This document shows positions 1-6,996 of a stretch of 34,585 bases of DNA, piece after piece (positions within the stretch are counted from its first letter, which is position 1; every line of letters begins with the position of its first letter). Below the pieces are notes generated by a model that was given only the letters and a program-made list of their open reading frames with translations, was not told where the DNA came from and did no database searches. Source of the stretch: Candidatus Bathyarchaeota archaeon (GTDB lineage: Archaea > Thermoproteota > Bathyarchaeia > Bathyarchaeales > Bathycorpusculaceae); the NCBI GenBank assembly GCA_017883615.1, contig JADGNF010000068.1, forward strand, positions 1-34,585, given 5' to 3'. The translations under genes were made by a program, and so were the position numbers.

Positions 1-1
1 G

Positions 2-130
2 AGAATTCTTTCGGAAACGATAATAAAGGAGGATGCGACCGAATAGTCACCAATACCACACTAGACCTCAATCGCTCAAAAAGCGTACGGGGTCAAGGAA
101 ATCAACATCAATGTGGCCGAGGTGAGGTAG
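2..130 (+). pseudogene. Protein-like broken frame at window edge
   Basis: One reading frame (codons at 2, 5, 8 ...) reads as a plausible protein tail: RILSETIIKEDATE, then TAG at 44-46, SPIPH, TAG at 62-64, then TSIAQKAYGVKEININVAEV followed by R and a TAG at 128-130. The alternating hydrophobic/charged pattern of the last segment looks coding. I do not recognise the family. Two in-frame TAG codons suggest decay or sequence error; other genes here end normally at TAG, so TAG readthrough is unlikely. The last 16 bases overlap tRNA-His, which is odd for a working gene. It could also be chance. Confidence 0.2.
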
Positions 131-188
131 CTTGGTAGCCTAGAGGCCTGTGGAGCCTTACGCCTGGGTTCAAATCCCAGCCCCGGCC
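115..188 (+). tRNA. tRNA-His (anticodon GTG)
   Basis: A full cloverleaf can be drawn. G-1 is encoded at 115 opposite C73 at 188, the histidine identity pair. Acceptor strands are 116-122 and 181-187 with one A-C mismatch (A120/C183). The D stem is 125-128/138-141, the anticodon stem 143-147/155-159 with loop CTGTGGA and anticodon GTG at 150-152, the T stem 164-168/176-180 with loop TTCAAAT. No intron, and CCA is not encoded (188 is followed by CT). It decodes CAC/CAT histidine codons. Confidence 0.93.
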
Positions 189-199
189 CTCCTAACAAA

Positions 200-479
200 C
201 CCTTCAAAAAAGGGAAGCGAATAAATTGTTCCCATTGCTTTATTGTGATTGTCTAACCAGTAGAGCAAGCACGTAAGACGGAACTAACAGAGGAGCAAGT
301 CTACAAACCTTGCACCCCCGTGAACCTTAGCTCTTACCAAAACGTGCAACATGGCGAAGACAAGCGGGCTAAAATTCCCATGCCAGAGAGAGCTTGGTCT
401 AGAGAGGCGCACCGCCCCACAGTGAAACCATAGTGTTAGGTTACATGGGAGACAATCTAGCCCGTGAAACAGGCGTAAG
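200..479 (+). ncRNA. Candidate structured RNA, weakly RNase P-like
   Basis: There is no credible open frame between tRNA-His and the gene at 489, but there is nested long-range complementarity: CCTTGC (about 308-313) with GTAAGG (475-480), CGGGCTA (365-371) with TAGCCCG (458-464), and CCCATG (377-382) with CATGGG (444-449). Short blocks in order resemble RNase P conserved regions: GTGCAACA (CR-II-like, near 344), CAGTGAAACC (CR-III-like, near 420), AGACAAT (CR-IV-like, near 450), GAAACAGGCGTAA (CR-V-like, near 466). A canonical CR-I/P4 pairing could not be built, so the RNase P reading is only a hypothesis. Alternative: non-functional intergenic DNA. Confidence 0.3.
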
Positions 480-488
480 GTGAAAATA

Positions 489-755
489 TTGTCAAAAGCA
501 GATAAGACATCTATCTTTTTTGAACCGAGAAACGCCGAAGAGCTTTCCGTTTTTTTCCAAGTCCATAAAGAAGAATATCATGAGATTTGGGTAGTTATCA
601 CCAAAAAGGAGTATGCAAATCCTCAACCCGTATCTTTCGATGAAGCCGTAAACGAAGCTGTTATGATGGGATTAGTTGACAGCAAAACCAAAACATTGAA
701 CGAACAAAAATATTCGATACGGTTCACAAAAAGGAAAAACAAAAAGCTCAAGTAG
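489..755 (+). CDS. YdeI/OmpD-associated-like protein, short form
   Basis: An 88-aa protein matching from memory the N-terminal part of the YdeI family: a KADK-x-x-I-FF opening, a central region ending ITKKE, the FDEAVNEAVMMGLVDSK block (equivalent to the 'EALCYGWIDS' core) and the LNEQKYSIRFTKRK block that normally leads to a SxWSxxN helix. The protein stops right after this block, so the usual C-terminal half is absent and I see no frameshifted remainder downstream. TTG at 489 is chosen over GTG at 480 because AAGGTGA at 477-483 then sits five bases upstream; the GTG lies inside that site. Function in archaea is unknown. Confidence 0.6.
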   Translation: MSKADKTSIFFEPRNAEELSVFFQVHKEEYHEIWVVITKKEYANPQPVSFDEAVNEAVMMGLVDSKTKTLNEQKYSIRFTKRKNKKLK

Positions 756-766
756 CAACTGCTGGG

Positions 767-778
767 TATTTATTTTTT
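767..778 (+). terminator. T-rich termination tract after ydeI-like gene
   Basis: A T-rich stretch ending in six T residues (773-778) starts about 12 bases after the stop codon at 755. Archaeal RNA polymerase commonly terminates at such U-tracts without a hairpin. No strong stem was seen. Confidence 0.4.
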
Positions 779-861
779 CGGATCATACGGAAACTCGTCG
801 CAAGAGAGGTAACTCTTTTCTTGAGCAAGAGAATAAATGGGAAAAAAATAGAAGTTGCGTT

Positions 862-1197
862 TTAGGGCGTTGCTAGCCATTTGGTGAATTGCTTCTCGTT
901 TAAGCCTCCGCCAAGTTCGCAGTCTAGTCTACGCGAAACTTTCCCCTTCTCAAAGAGGATAGCTGACGGAACGGCTTCGAGGGCATAGGTTTCCCATAGG
1001 GGGTTTTCGTCTTCGTCGATTTTGACGCGCATAAAAACGGCGGAGTTGTCTTTTTCTGCATGTTTGTTGAAAACTGAAAGGAAGTTTCTACAGAAAGGGC
1101 ACCATGAAGCGTAAAATAAGGCGACGACTTTTGGGTTTGCTTTGAGTTGTTTGTTGAGTTGGTTTTCGTCTGAGACTTCAATCAATAAGATTCCCAT
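862..1197 (-). CDS. Thioredoxin-like protein (WCPFC)
   Basis: A 111-aa single-domain thioredoxin fold. The active site is WCPFC (Cys33, Cys36) following a hydrophobic beta strand (KVVALFYAS), and the conserved cis-proline is Pro77 in VPSAILF. It should act as a cytoplasmic disulfide reductase or oxidoreductase; the Pro-Phe dipeptide between the cysteines differs from the classical Gly-Pro. No signal peptide. ATG at 1197 gives a normal thioredoxin start (MGILLIEV); ATG at 1203 would add two residues. It lies about 50 bases downstream of the ferredoxin gene on the same strand, so the two may be co-transcribed. Confidence 0.85.
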   Translation of the reverse strand: MGILLIEVSDENQLNKQLKANPKVVALFYASWCPFCRNFLSVFNKHAEKDNSAVFMRVKIDEDENPLWETYALEAVPSAILFEKGKVSRRLDCELGGGLNEKQFTKWLATP

Positions 1198-1254
1198 CCA
1201 CATAAAACAGCATATATTCTTAAGATTTGTGTTATTTGGCGCAAAGAAATGTTG

Positions 1255-1479
1255 TTAGGTTTTTGTGACGGTAATGACACTTACTGGGCAAGCGTTCGCC
1301 GCGTTTTCCGCTTCAGACATTTTTGCATCGTTGAAAGTTCCAACTGATTTACCGTTGCTTGTTCCGCCGATGACTTTAGATTTGCCTTCTGGGTCACTTT
1401 CAAAATGATTTGGATCCAGCCCATAGCATGTAGAGCATGCTATGCAGCCTTCTCGGTTAATTTCAATTTTGTATTTCAC
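1255..1479 (-). CDS. 4Fe-4S ferredoxin (single cluster)
   Basis: A 74-aa ferredoxin of the monocluster type. Cys12, Cys15 and Cys18 (CIACSTC) with Cys64 (NACPVSVITV) supply the ligands for one [4Fe-4S] cluster; the middle is filled by a loop instead of the second cluster motif of 2[4Fe-4S] ferredoxins. The start is GTG at 1479, supported by GGAGG at 1487-1491 seven bases upstream. It sits between the radical SAM enzyme and the thioredoxin on the same strand, 85 bases after the former, so it may be an electron donor for that enzyme; this partnership is an inference from position. Confidence 0.88.
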   Translation of the reverse strand: MKYKIEINREGCIACSTCYGLDPNHFESDPEGKSKVIGGTSNGKSVGTFNDAKMSEAENAANACPVSVITVTKT

Positions 1480-1564
1480 TCAAAATCCTCCAATCATAAA
1501 AAGTTACGTAAAACTTCTGATAGACAGAGGACGCCGCGGGCTATTATGCATTTCGAAGTCATGA

Positions 1565-3046
1565 CTAAAGGAAACCCTTGAGCTTCTTTGCCGCAGCATT
1601 AACGATTCTAAGCTCTATTGGCAACCCAAAGTACCTGTGCCGCCAGCGGTAACGTGCCATTCGGTTCACAACGCCGTAGCTAACCTTGAATCCGAACCCG
1701 CGCTCTTTGATTCGAGCTTCAGGGAAGAAAGCGAACCTAGTCACAGCCGAAATCGCGTCGAGCTTAGCAACTTGTTTTTTGGTGTGCCAGGGGGGCTTGA
1801 AGTGGAAAACATCAACATTTCCCCATTCTTCTAGAGTTTGGGGCGGTTTAAACTCGCTGGGTAATTGCTCAAGAACTGGGCTGGGGAATGGTGTGTATAC
1901 GAATATGCCGTAATGCTGCGTTCTTGGGTTAGCCTCAACCATGTGGTCCATCAAATCGAAAGTTGCCTTCAAATCCTCGTCGGTTTCTGTCGGCAAACCG
2001 CTCATCCAAGAAACGTAGGGCTCAATTGTAGGCGCCCACTCTTTGAGGTTAGCGACGGATTGCACCATCTGCTGTGCGGTTATGTCTTTACAAATCAATT
2101 TTTGAAGTCGGTCTGACCCCGTTTCCCCGCCAAAATCCAGTTCCACGCACCCTGCCTTTGCCAAGAGGCTGATGAAATCCCTACCGTAAGTCGAGAGGTA
2201 GTCAAAGCGGCAGTTTGCTCGCCAAGCCACCTTAATGCCCCGTTTCAAGATGCCGTTGCAGATGTTTTCGACCCGTTCTTTGTCAACGAAAACGTTGTCG
2301 TCAATGGGGTCGATGATTTTGGTGTCAGGGAACCTTTTGATTATATATTCGATTTCGTCTAGAACTCGGCTGGCACTTTTGCCTCTCCAAGCGCGTTTGT
2401 TGAAGATAGTGTTGTAGCAAAAGCCGCATCGGTGGGGGCAACCTCGGCTGGTTTGAATGTGGATGCGCCCTGACTTCACCGCGGGGTATCTGTCTATTGG
2501 CAGTAAGTCGTAGGGTAAATCCACTGGAATCAAATCCAAATCAATGATTGAGGCGTCGGGGTTGCTGATTATTCTGCCGTTTGCCTTGAAGGTCAAGCCT
2601 GCCACTTTGTCCAACCGCTCACCTAAGCTAAGCGCGTCCGCCAACTCAGCGACGACCGTTTCTCCTTCGCCGCGGACCACCACATCAACCAGGTCGTTCG
2701 CTACCGTTTGTTCAGGTAGTAAAGTCGGGTGTACCCCGCCCCAAACAATTGGTGATGTGGGCGACTCGGCGCGGACTTTTCTTGCGAATTCAAGGGCATA
2801 TCGGATTTGGAGGCCGCTCATGCAACTAATACCCACAAAGACAGGATTTCCAACTCTGAATTCGCGGTAGTTTTCCATGCGCATATCTAGAATCCGCACT
2901 TTGTAACCTGCTCTTTGAAGTGGACTAGCAAGATACAGCAATGCAAGTGGGACTTGGGGGTCGGGCGCCTTGTATTTGCCCGGGAAAACTAGCAGAACTT
3001 CTTGGGTCTTGGAAGCAAAATTAGGTTTGCTCTCGTTAATGGTCAA
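1565..3046 (-). CDS. B12-binding domain radical SAM protein
   Basis: A 493-aa protein with the domain order of the BchE-like class of radical SAM enzymes. Residues about 15-145 look like a cobalamin-binding Rossmann domain (LALLYLASPLQRAGYKV, then VGISCMSG and GGVHPTLLPE; the classical DxHxxG is not obvious). The radical SAM core starts near residue 195 with Cys203, Cys207 and Cys210 (CPHRCGFC) and continues through GGETGSD. The C-terminal 130 residues are of unknown role. The substrate cannot be deduced; relatives act in methylation or cyclisation of lipids and cofactors. TTG start at 3046, with AAGGAG about 11 bases upstream. Confidence 0.85.
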   Translation of the reverse strand: MTINESKPNFASKTQEVLLVFPGKYKAPDPQVPLALLYLASPLQRAGYKVRILDMRMENYREFRVGNPVFVGISCMSGLQIRYALEFARKVRAESPTSPIVWGGVHPTLLPEQTVANDLVDVVVRGEGETVVAELADALSLGERLDKVAGLTFKANGRIISNPDASIIDLDLIPVDLPYDLLPIDRYPAVKSGRIHIQTSRGCPHRCGFCYNTIFNKRAWRGKSASRVLDEIEYIIKRFPDTKIIDPIDDNVFVDKERVENICNGILKRGIKVAWRANCRFDYLSTYGRDFISLLAKAGCVELDFGGETGSDRLQKLICKDITAQQMVQSVANLKEWAPTIEPYVSWMSGLPTETDEDLKATFDLMDHMVEANPRTQHYGIFVYTPFPSPVLEQLPSEFKPPQTLEEWGNVDVFHFKPPWHTKKQVAKLDAISAVTRFAFFPEARIKERGFGFKVSYGVVNRMARYRWRHRYFGLPIELRIVNAAAKKLKGFL

Positions 3047-3216
3047 CTAGCTAAAAGCTCCTTAGTTAATTACTGTTTACTTATGCTTTTATTGGTTTTC
3101 GTTTTTTGGGCAAATCGTATGCGTTATTGCTTGGGTGATGTTGGAATCCCGCATTTGTTCGGGTAAACACTTAATTGATGTTCAAATTATTCTCTTATTC
3201 TAACTGGAGACTTCAG

Positions 3217-3576
3217 GTGACAACACAGCAAACCGGAACCGAACACCCCCGCATAACCCGAGAAAAGAAAACCATCGATTGCATGGTTCACATTTACTGC
3301 AAAGCCCATCACAAAACCCATGGCGAACTCTGCTCCGAGTGCACCGAGTTCGAAACTTACGCATTCATACGGCTAGATAAGTGTCCGTTTCAGGAAAAGA
3401 AGAGCACCTGCGGCAAGTGCCTAATCCACTGCTACCGCCCCGACATGAAGGAGAAAGTGAAGAAGGTCATGAGATTTTCGGGTCCACGTATGCTGCTGCA
3501 TCACCCGGGTTTGGCGCTTCATCACGTTTGGGATGGGCGAAGAAAGCCCCCAACGCTTGCAAAGAAAGCCGGCTAA
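3217..3576 (+). CDS. YgbA-family ('nitrous oxide-stimulated promoter') protein
   Basis: A 119-aa Cys-rich protein of the family that includes E. coli YgbA. Visible family marks: REKKTIDCMVHIYCKAHH, LCSEC (Cys39, Cys42), RLDKCPF (Cys56), TCGKCLIHCY (Cys65, Cys68, Cys72) and the ending MRFSGPRMLLHHPGLALHH. The Cys pairs suggest a metal site. In E. coli the gene is under the NO-sensing repressor NsrR; nothing here shows how the archaeal copy is controlled. GTG at 3217 is preferred because GGAG lies at 3206-3209; an upstream TTG/ATG pair (3175-3180) lacks a site. Its 3' end faces the ABC permease gene 11 bases away. Confidence 0.72.
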   Translation: MTTQQTGTEHPRITREKKTIDCMVHIYCKAHHKTHGELCSECTEFETYAFIRLDKCPFQEKKSTCGKCLIHCYRPDMKEKVKKVMRFSGPRMLLHHPGLALHHVWDGRRKPPTLAKKAG

Positions 3577-3587
3577 AGAGTCGCCGA

Positions 3588-5267
3588 TTAGACTTGAGCT
3601 TTTGTTAGCAATTCTTTTGCGTTGCTGAGAGCAACTTGGTAGAATATCACAGTTAAAACGGCTGCAATGACTCCGCTAATTATGACTGCTTGGTAAAGAG
3701 CCAGAAACGTGAATTGGATTCCAGTGACATCTGTGATAACGTTTGGAATGAGCGGTGCAAGCACAGCCAAGCCGGCTGCGCCACATGTGAGCAAGTTGAT
3801 TATGCTCCATTCGGCACGTATCATTCTAGGTCTTGGAACTTCATTAAAGTCGGCGCCTTTGATGCCGTTAGCCAAAGACAAGGCACCAACCGCAAAAACC
3901 ACGAAAACTGACTCAGCAATCAGTGTAAACATAGTTCCTAGCGCGGGGTGATAGATGAAGAATCCGACTATACTGGTTATGGGCAGGATAATTATCGCAA
4001 AGAATAGCATGAAAGCATATTTGCTTTTCACGTAGTTTTTAGCGGAAATAGGGGAGAAGTAGATTCGCCAGATGCTTTGCCCTTCTTCGCCAGTCATGAA
4101 GTTCCCCAGCATCATAGCCATAACGGCTGCGGGGAAAAGGGATGTGAAAGCGAATCCGAATTGAGTTGGAAAAGCCGACGAGGATGACGACGTTGACGTG
4201 TTGAAGGAGGAGAAGATGGGAATTATGATAACGACTATGGGTAGGATGAATGCTGATATTAGTTCGCGTCTTCGGGTGAACGCTTTGAGGTCTTTACGTA
4301 AAAGGGCGCTTTCCACAGGGGCGAACCCGAGTTTGCCCAGGACTCCAGTTTTGGGCGCGTAAACTCCGCTGCTAACGGTTATAGCTGGTGGCTCGTATAA
4401 GCCAAAGCGAGTGTTGAGCGAGACGCAAAGGTAGAATAATCCCAAAATGAAAAGCAACGATAAAATCAAGAAAACAGCCCCGTAAATGAACATGCCGCTT
4501 GCGAAGTAAGACAGCGTTACGCCAACCCACACGAAAGGAACAAACCACGCGGCGCTTTGAACCGAAGCCACTGCCTGCAAAGCGTTTGAGATGCCAGTCC
4601 CGTAGATAACGTAGGAGTAAACGATGTAAAACAATACGAAAAACACTAGGGTGCTTGCGAAGCGAACCCAGATGGCGGCTTTGCCTGAAGACTTGTAAAC
4701 TGCCCCTGTGAAGCGGACCTGTAGAATTCTGAAAACCTCAGTTGTAGCGCCAGCCGTGAATGCCGCGGCGCACATTGCCACTGAGGCTCCAATGGCTAAA
4801 GGTAACTGTCCAGTGAAGGCGGCGATTGCGATAATGGCAGGTGCAATGGCGGCGATAGCAATTAGCGGAATTCCCAGCACATCGGAAAATATGGACGCTG
4901 TCGTATGCTCTTGCCAGGTCACGGGCAACCAGTAGGGCGCCTGATTTTTGAAGCTGGTTCCGCTGCGTTGGAACTGCTGCATCATCGTGAAAACCAACGT
5001 GACAACCAGGATTAGCGTGGGCAGGGAAACTTGGAAGTTAGCAAAGACGGTGATGAATTGGCTTTGGATATCAGCCGGAAATGCGGAATTGTAGAAATAG
5101 CCAATGAGAACGCCGACCGCTAAGCCGATGGCAACTGCTACGCCGTATTCGAGATATGTAAAGAAGCGGTTTCTGCCAGTGTTGTATTTTATTAGCCGTT
5201 TTCCACGCAGCATCCTGCCTGCTTTCATCTCTACGCCGATGAGGTCGCGGATTGTTTTCCAGTTCAT
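3588..5267 (-). CDS. ABC-2-type exporter permease
   Basis: A 559-aa polytopic membrane protein with about 12 hydrophobic segments, beginning with a cytoplasmic N-terminus (KTIRDLIGVEMK ... GKRLIKY) and a first helix near residues 33-57. Long paired hydrophobic stretches and a central basic cytoplasmic loop (LLRKDLKAFTRRRE) fit permeases of ABC-2 exporters. Its start overlaps the ATPase stop by four bases (ATGA), so the two are translationally coupled and almost surely form one exporter. The substrate is unknown; a drug, lipid or peptide exporter are all possible. Confidence 0.85.
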   Translation of the reverse strand: MNWKTIRDLIGVEMKAGRMLRGKRLIKYNTGRNRFFTYLEYGVAVAIGLAVGVLIGYFYNSAFPADIQSQFITVFANFQVSLPTLILVVTLVFTMMQQFQRSGTSFKNQAPYWLPVTWQEHTTASIFSDVLGIPLIAIAAIAPAIIAIAAFTGQLPLAIGASVAMCAAAFTAGATTEVFRILQVRFTGAVYKSSGKAAIWVRFASTLVFFVLFYIVYSYVIYGTGISNALQAVASVQSAAWFVPFVWVGVTLSYFASGMFIYGAVFLILSLLFILGLFYLCVSLNTRFGLYEPPAITVSSGVYAPKTGVLGKLGFAPVESALLRKDLKAFTRRRELISAFILPIVVIIIPIFSSFNTSTSSSSSAFPTQFGFAFTSLFPAAVMAMMLGNFMTGEEGQSIWRIYFSPISAKNYVKSKYAFMLFFAIIILPITSIVGFFIYHPALGTMFTLIAESVFVVFAVGALSLANGIKGADFNEVPRPRMIRAEWSIINLLTCGAAGLAVLAPLIPNVITDVTGIQFTFLALYQAVIISGVIAAVLTVIFYQVALSNAKELLTKAQV

Positions 5268-6043
5268 TTGACGAGTTCCTCAACGACGGCTTTTATGTCG
5301 CCTGTGCCCGTGAGTTTTAGGAAGATGTCTTCTAAGCCGCTGCTAGGCATACTTGCCATCCGCCGCAGTTCCTCCATGTTGCCAAGAGCCAGCAGCTTAC
5401 CCTGGTACATGATGCCTATGCGGTCGCAAACCGCCTGCGCAATCTCCAAAATATGGGTAGACATGATAGTTGTTACACCCTGCTGCTTCAGCTCCTGGAG
5501 GAAATCCTTCACGATGCGGGCTGTGCGGGGATCCAGCGCGTTTAGCGGTTCATCCAATATTAGCAGTTTAGGTTTGTGTAGGAAAGCGGATATGAGAGCG
5601 ACTTTTTGCTTCATGCCTTCACTATAACTGCTTATCATGTCGCCCTCCCTGCCTTCGAGCTGTAATGCTTTGAGGTATTCGTTGATTCGGCTCCGTTTTT
5701 CCTCGGTATGCATGCCGTAAATGTCGCCTATGAAATCTAGGAACTCGATACCGGTTAGGAATTCATAGAGGTGCGGTGCCTCAGGAGCGTAACCAACGAG
5801 CTTCTTAATAGCCACAGGATCCTTTTTCGCGTCTATGCCCAATACGTGGACGCTGCCTTCTTCTGGCTGAACCAAGCCTAGAAGCATTTTGAGCGTGGTA
5901 GATTTTCCTGAGCCGTTAGGTCCCAGAAGACCAAAAATTTCCCCTTGACTAAGAGTTAGGTTGAGGTTGTTTACGGCTACGAGTTCATTGTAACGTTTTG
6001 TGACGTTTTTGAGTTCAACTGCATTAGCATAATTGGTGCTCAA
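5264..6043 (-). CDS. ABC transporter ATP-binding protein
   Basis: A 259-aa nucleotide-binding subunit. Walker A is GPNGSGKST (41-49), the Q-loop region is followed by YAPEAPHLYEFLT, the signature is the variant YSEGMKQK (140-147) in place of LSGGQ, Walker B is LLILDEP (160-166) with D-loop NALDP, and the H-loop His is at 197 (MSTH). The sequence style is that of ABC-2 export ATPases (CcmA/DrrA-like). It is the first gene of a two-gene operon with the permease. TTG start at 6043, AAGGGATT about six bases upstream. Confidence 0.92.
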   Translation of the reverse strand: MSTNYANAVELKNVTKRYNELVAVNNLNLTLSQGEIFGLLGPNGSGKSTTLKMLLGLVQPEEGSVHVLGIDAKKDPVAIKKLVGYAPEAPHLYEFLTGIEFLDFIGDIYGMHTEEKRSRINEYLKALQLEGREGDMISSYSEGMKQKVALISAFLHKPKLLILDEPLNALDPRTARIVKDFLQELKQQGVTTIMSTHILEIAQAVCDRIGIMYQGKLLALGNMEELRRMASMPSSGLEDIFLKLTGTGDIKAVVEELVK

Positions 6044-6075
6044 TTGGAATCCCTTCTGCTTAATGGCTAAGGTCG

Positions 6076-6115
6076 ATATTTAAGATTAACGTATGTAGAG
6101 TCTAACAAATAGACT
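6076..6115 (-). promoter_or_regulatory. ABC-operon promoter with adjacent palindrome
   Basis: Read on the minus strand, a TATA-like TTAAATAT lies at about 6076-6084, some 35 bases before the TTG start, which predicts a very short leader. Just upstream is a perfect inverted repeat AGTCTA-acaaa-TAGACT (6099-6115), placed where an archaeal activator or repressor could bind. The repeat has no T-run after it on the minus strand, so it is a poor terminator for the RNase H gene. Confidence 0.4.
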
Positions 6116-6154
6116 GAAGTTTTCTAAAACCAATTTGAGTTAACTGATCTGCGT

Positions 6155-6574
6155 TCAATTCTTATTGTGTTTTTCAACTGATTCATTCAATCTGTCGTTG
6201 ACTAATTCGTCTGCTTCTTTGATGAAACGATTGGTTCGAGGCACATTAACAAAACTGGCTTTCTTAAAGCATCTCTTCAACTCAATCGCCATATCGTATA
6301 GCCGACGTAGCTCAGGGTTTTTGACTTTGTATTCGCCTGTGAGTTGTTTGCAGACGAGTTCGCTGTCCAAGTGGCAGACAATTTCCTCTGCTTTGAGGGT
6401 TGTGGCTTTTTTTAGCGCTTCGATGAGGGCTTCGTATTCGGCTTGGTTGTTGGTGCGTTTTCCTAGGAAACGCGATTCCGCTTTCAGGATTGTGCCATCT
6501 TCGGAGAGGATCAGGTATGCTGCTGCTGAGGGTCCAGGGTTTCCCCTTGCGCCTCCATCAGAATAAATGTGCAG
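6155..6574 (-). CDS. rnhA: Ribonuclease HI, apparent CTG start
   Basis: A 139-aa RNase HI of archaeal type that removes RNA from RNA/DNA hybrids. The catalytic carboxylates are visible: Asp6 (YSDGGARGNPGP), Glu46 (NNQAEYEAL), Asp70 (HLDSELV) and Asp122 (KEADELV). The basic insertion of E. coli RNase HI is missing, as in Sulfolobus-type enzymes. In this frame there is no ATG, GTG or TTG between the upstream stop (TGA at 6601-6599) and Asp6; the first usable codon is CTG at 6574, which gives the family's normal N-terminus. Starting at the TTG at 6370 would delete the first two catalytic residues. It lies 39 bases after the small gene at 6614. Confidence 0.8.
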   Translation of the reverse strand: MHIYSDGGARGNPGPSAAAYLILSEDGTILKAESRFLGKRTNNQAEYEALIEALKKATTLKAEEIVCHLDSELVCKQLTGEYKVKNPELRRLYDMAIELKRCFKKASFVNVPRTNRFIKEADELVNDRLNESVEKHNKN

Positions 6575-6613
6575 TCGATTGTACGTTCTGTTTCCCTCTC
6601 AGCTTTAGTCAGT

Positions 6614-6835
6614 TTAGACTGTCCACGCTTGTTTCAGCCTCAAAATGAAACCGTCTTCATCTTCGACTAAGCATATCTTTACTTTTCGCCACGTTGCCGG
6701 GCAATTCGGGTACCTTGTGCTAACCAAGTTATGGATTACTCTGTCAAGTCGTTTTTTGTTTTCGGGCGTAACCGTTATTCCCGCCTTCGCAAAGATTCCG
6801 CCCAGATGCCTAAAATAACAAGTCAATGCAAACAC
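6614..6835 (-). CDS. Small protein of unknown function
   Basis: A 73-aa protein with a compact, conserved-looking body (FRHLGGIFAKAGITVTPEN, then RLDRVIHNLV and CPATWRKVK). I do not place it in a named family. A TATA-like CTTATAGG centred near 6863 (minus strand) is 28 bases before GTG at 6835, which fits leaderless initiation there; a TTG one codon earlier (6838) is possible. It directly precedes RNase HI and may share its transcript. The many charged residues and lack of membrane segments suggest a cytoplasmic protein. Confidence 0.55.
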   Translation of the reverse strand: MFALTCYFRHLGGIFAKAGITVTPENKKRLDRVIHNLVSTRYPNCPATWRKVKICLVEDEDGFILRLKQAWTV

Positions 6836-6908
6836 CAAAGAACGGTTTGGGGCTATGTCCTATAAGCTTTTTTGAATTGCGACCCGCAAAAAAATTTTAC
6901 GATGGTCC

Positions 6909-6948
6909 GTTCTTTCAGAGGAACACTTTGTTCTTCGAGTAGAGCTAA
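6909..6948 (+). promoter_or_regulatory. Shared 40-nt leader element, copy A
   Basis: This segment aligns without gaps to 27460-27499 at 30 of 40 positions. Common blocks in order: GTTCTTT, GGAAC, TTTGTTC, AGAGCTAA. The centre is a palindrome, here GAACA-CTT-TGTTC. Both copies stand just upstream of genes for exported proteins. It could be a regulator binding site or a small RNA stem-loop; an A/T-rich TATA candidate lies just before it at about 6888-6896. Confidence 0.5.
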
Positions 6949-6996
6949 ATGCACCCAACCATTTCATTTAATACTAAAGCCTCAGGACGTAAGCCA

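Noticed and set aside
1-114. 5S or SRP RNA at the left edge
   Set aside because: A hairpin exists at 64-94 (GACCTC/GGGGTC with CGCT/AGCG), but none of the conserved 5S or SRP helix-8 motifs were found, and one frame looks coding.
2-130. TAG readthrough (pyrrolysine) in the broken frame at the left edge
   Set aside because: Several normal genes here end at TAG, and no pyl genes or methylamine methyltransferases are present; decay or error is simpler.
6155-6370. A 71-aa RNase H fragment starting at TTG 6370
   Set aside because: The same frame continues upstream with the DGG and AEYE motifs, so the gene is complete and begins near 6574.
6165-6566. A 133-codon plus-strand frame across RNase HI
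   Set aside because: The minus strand carries all four catalytic residues of RNase HI; the plus frame is a shadow.
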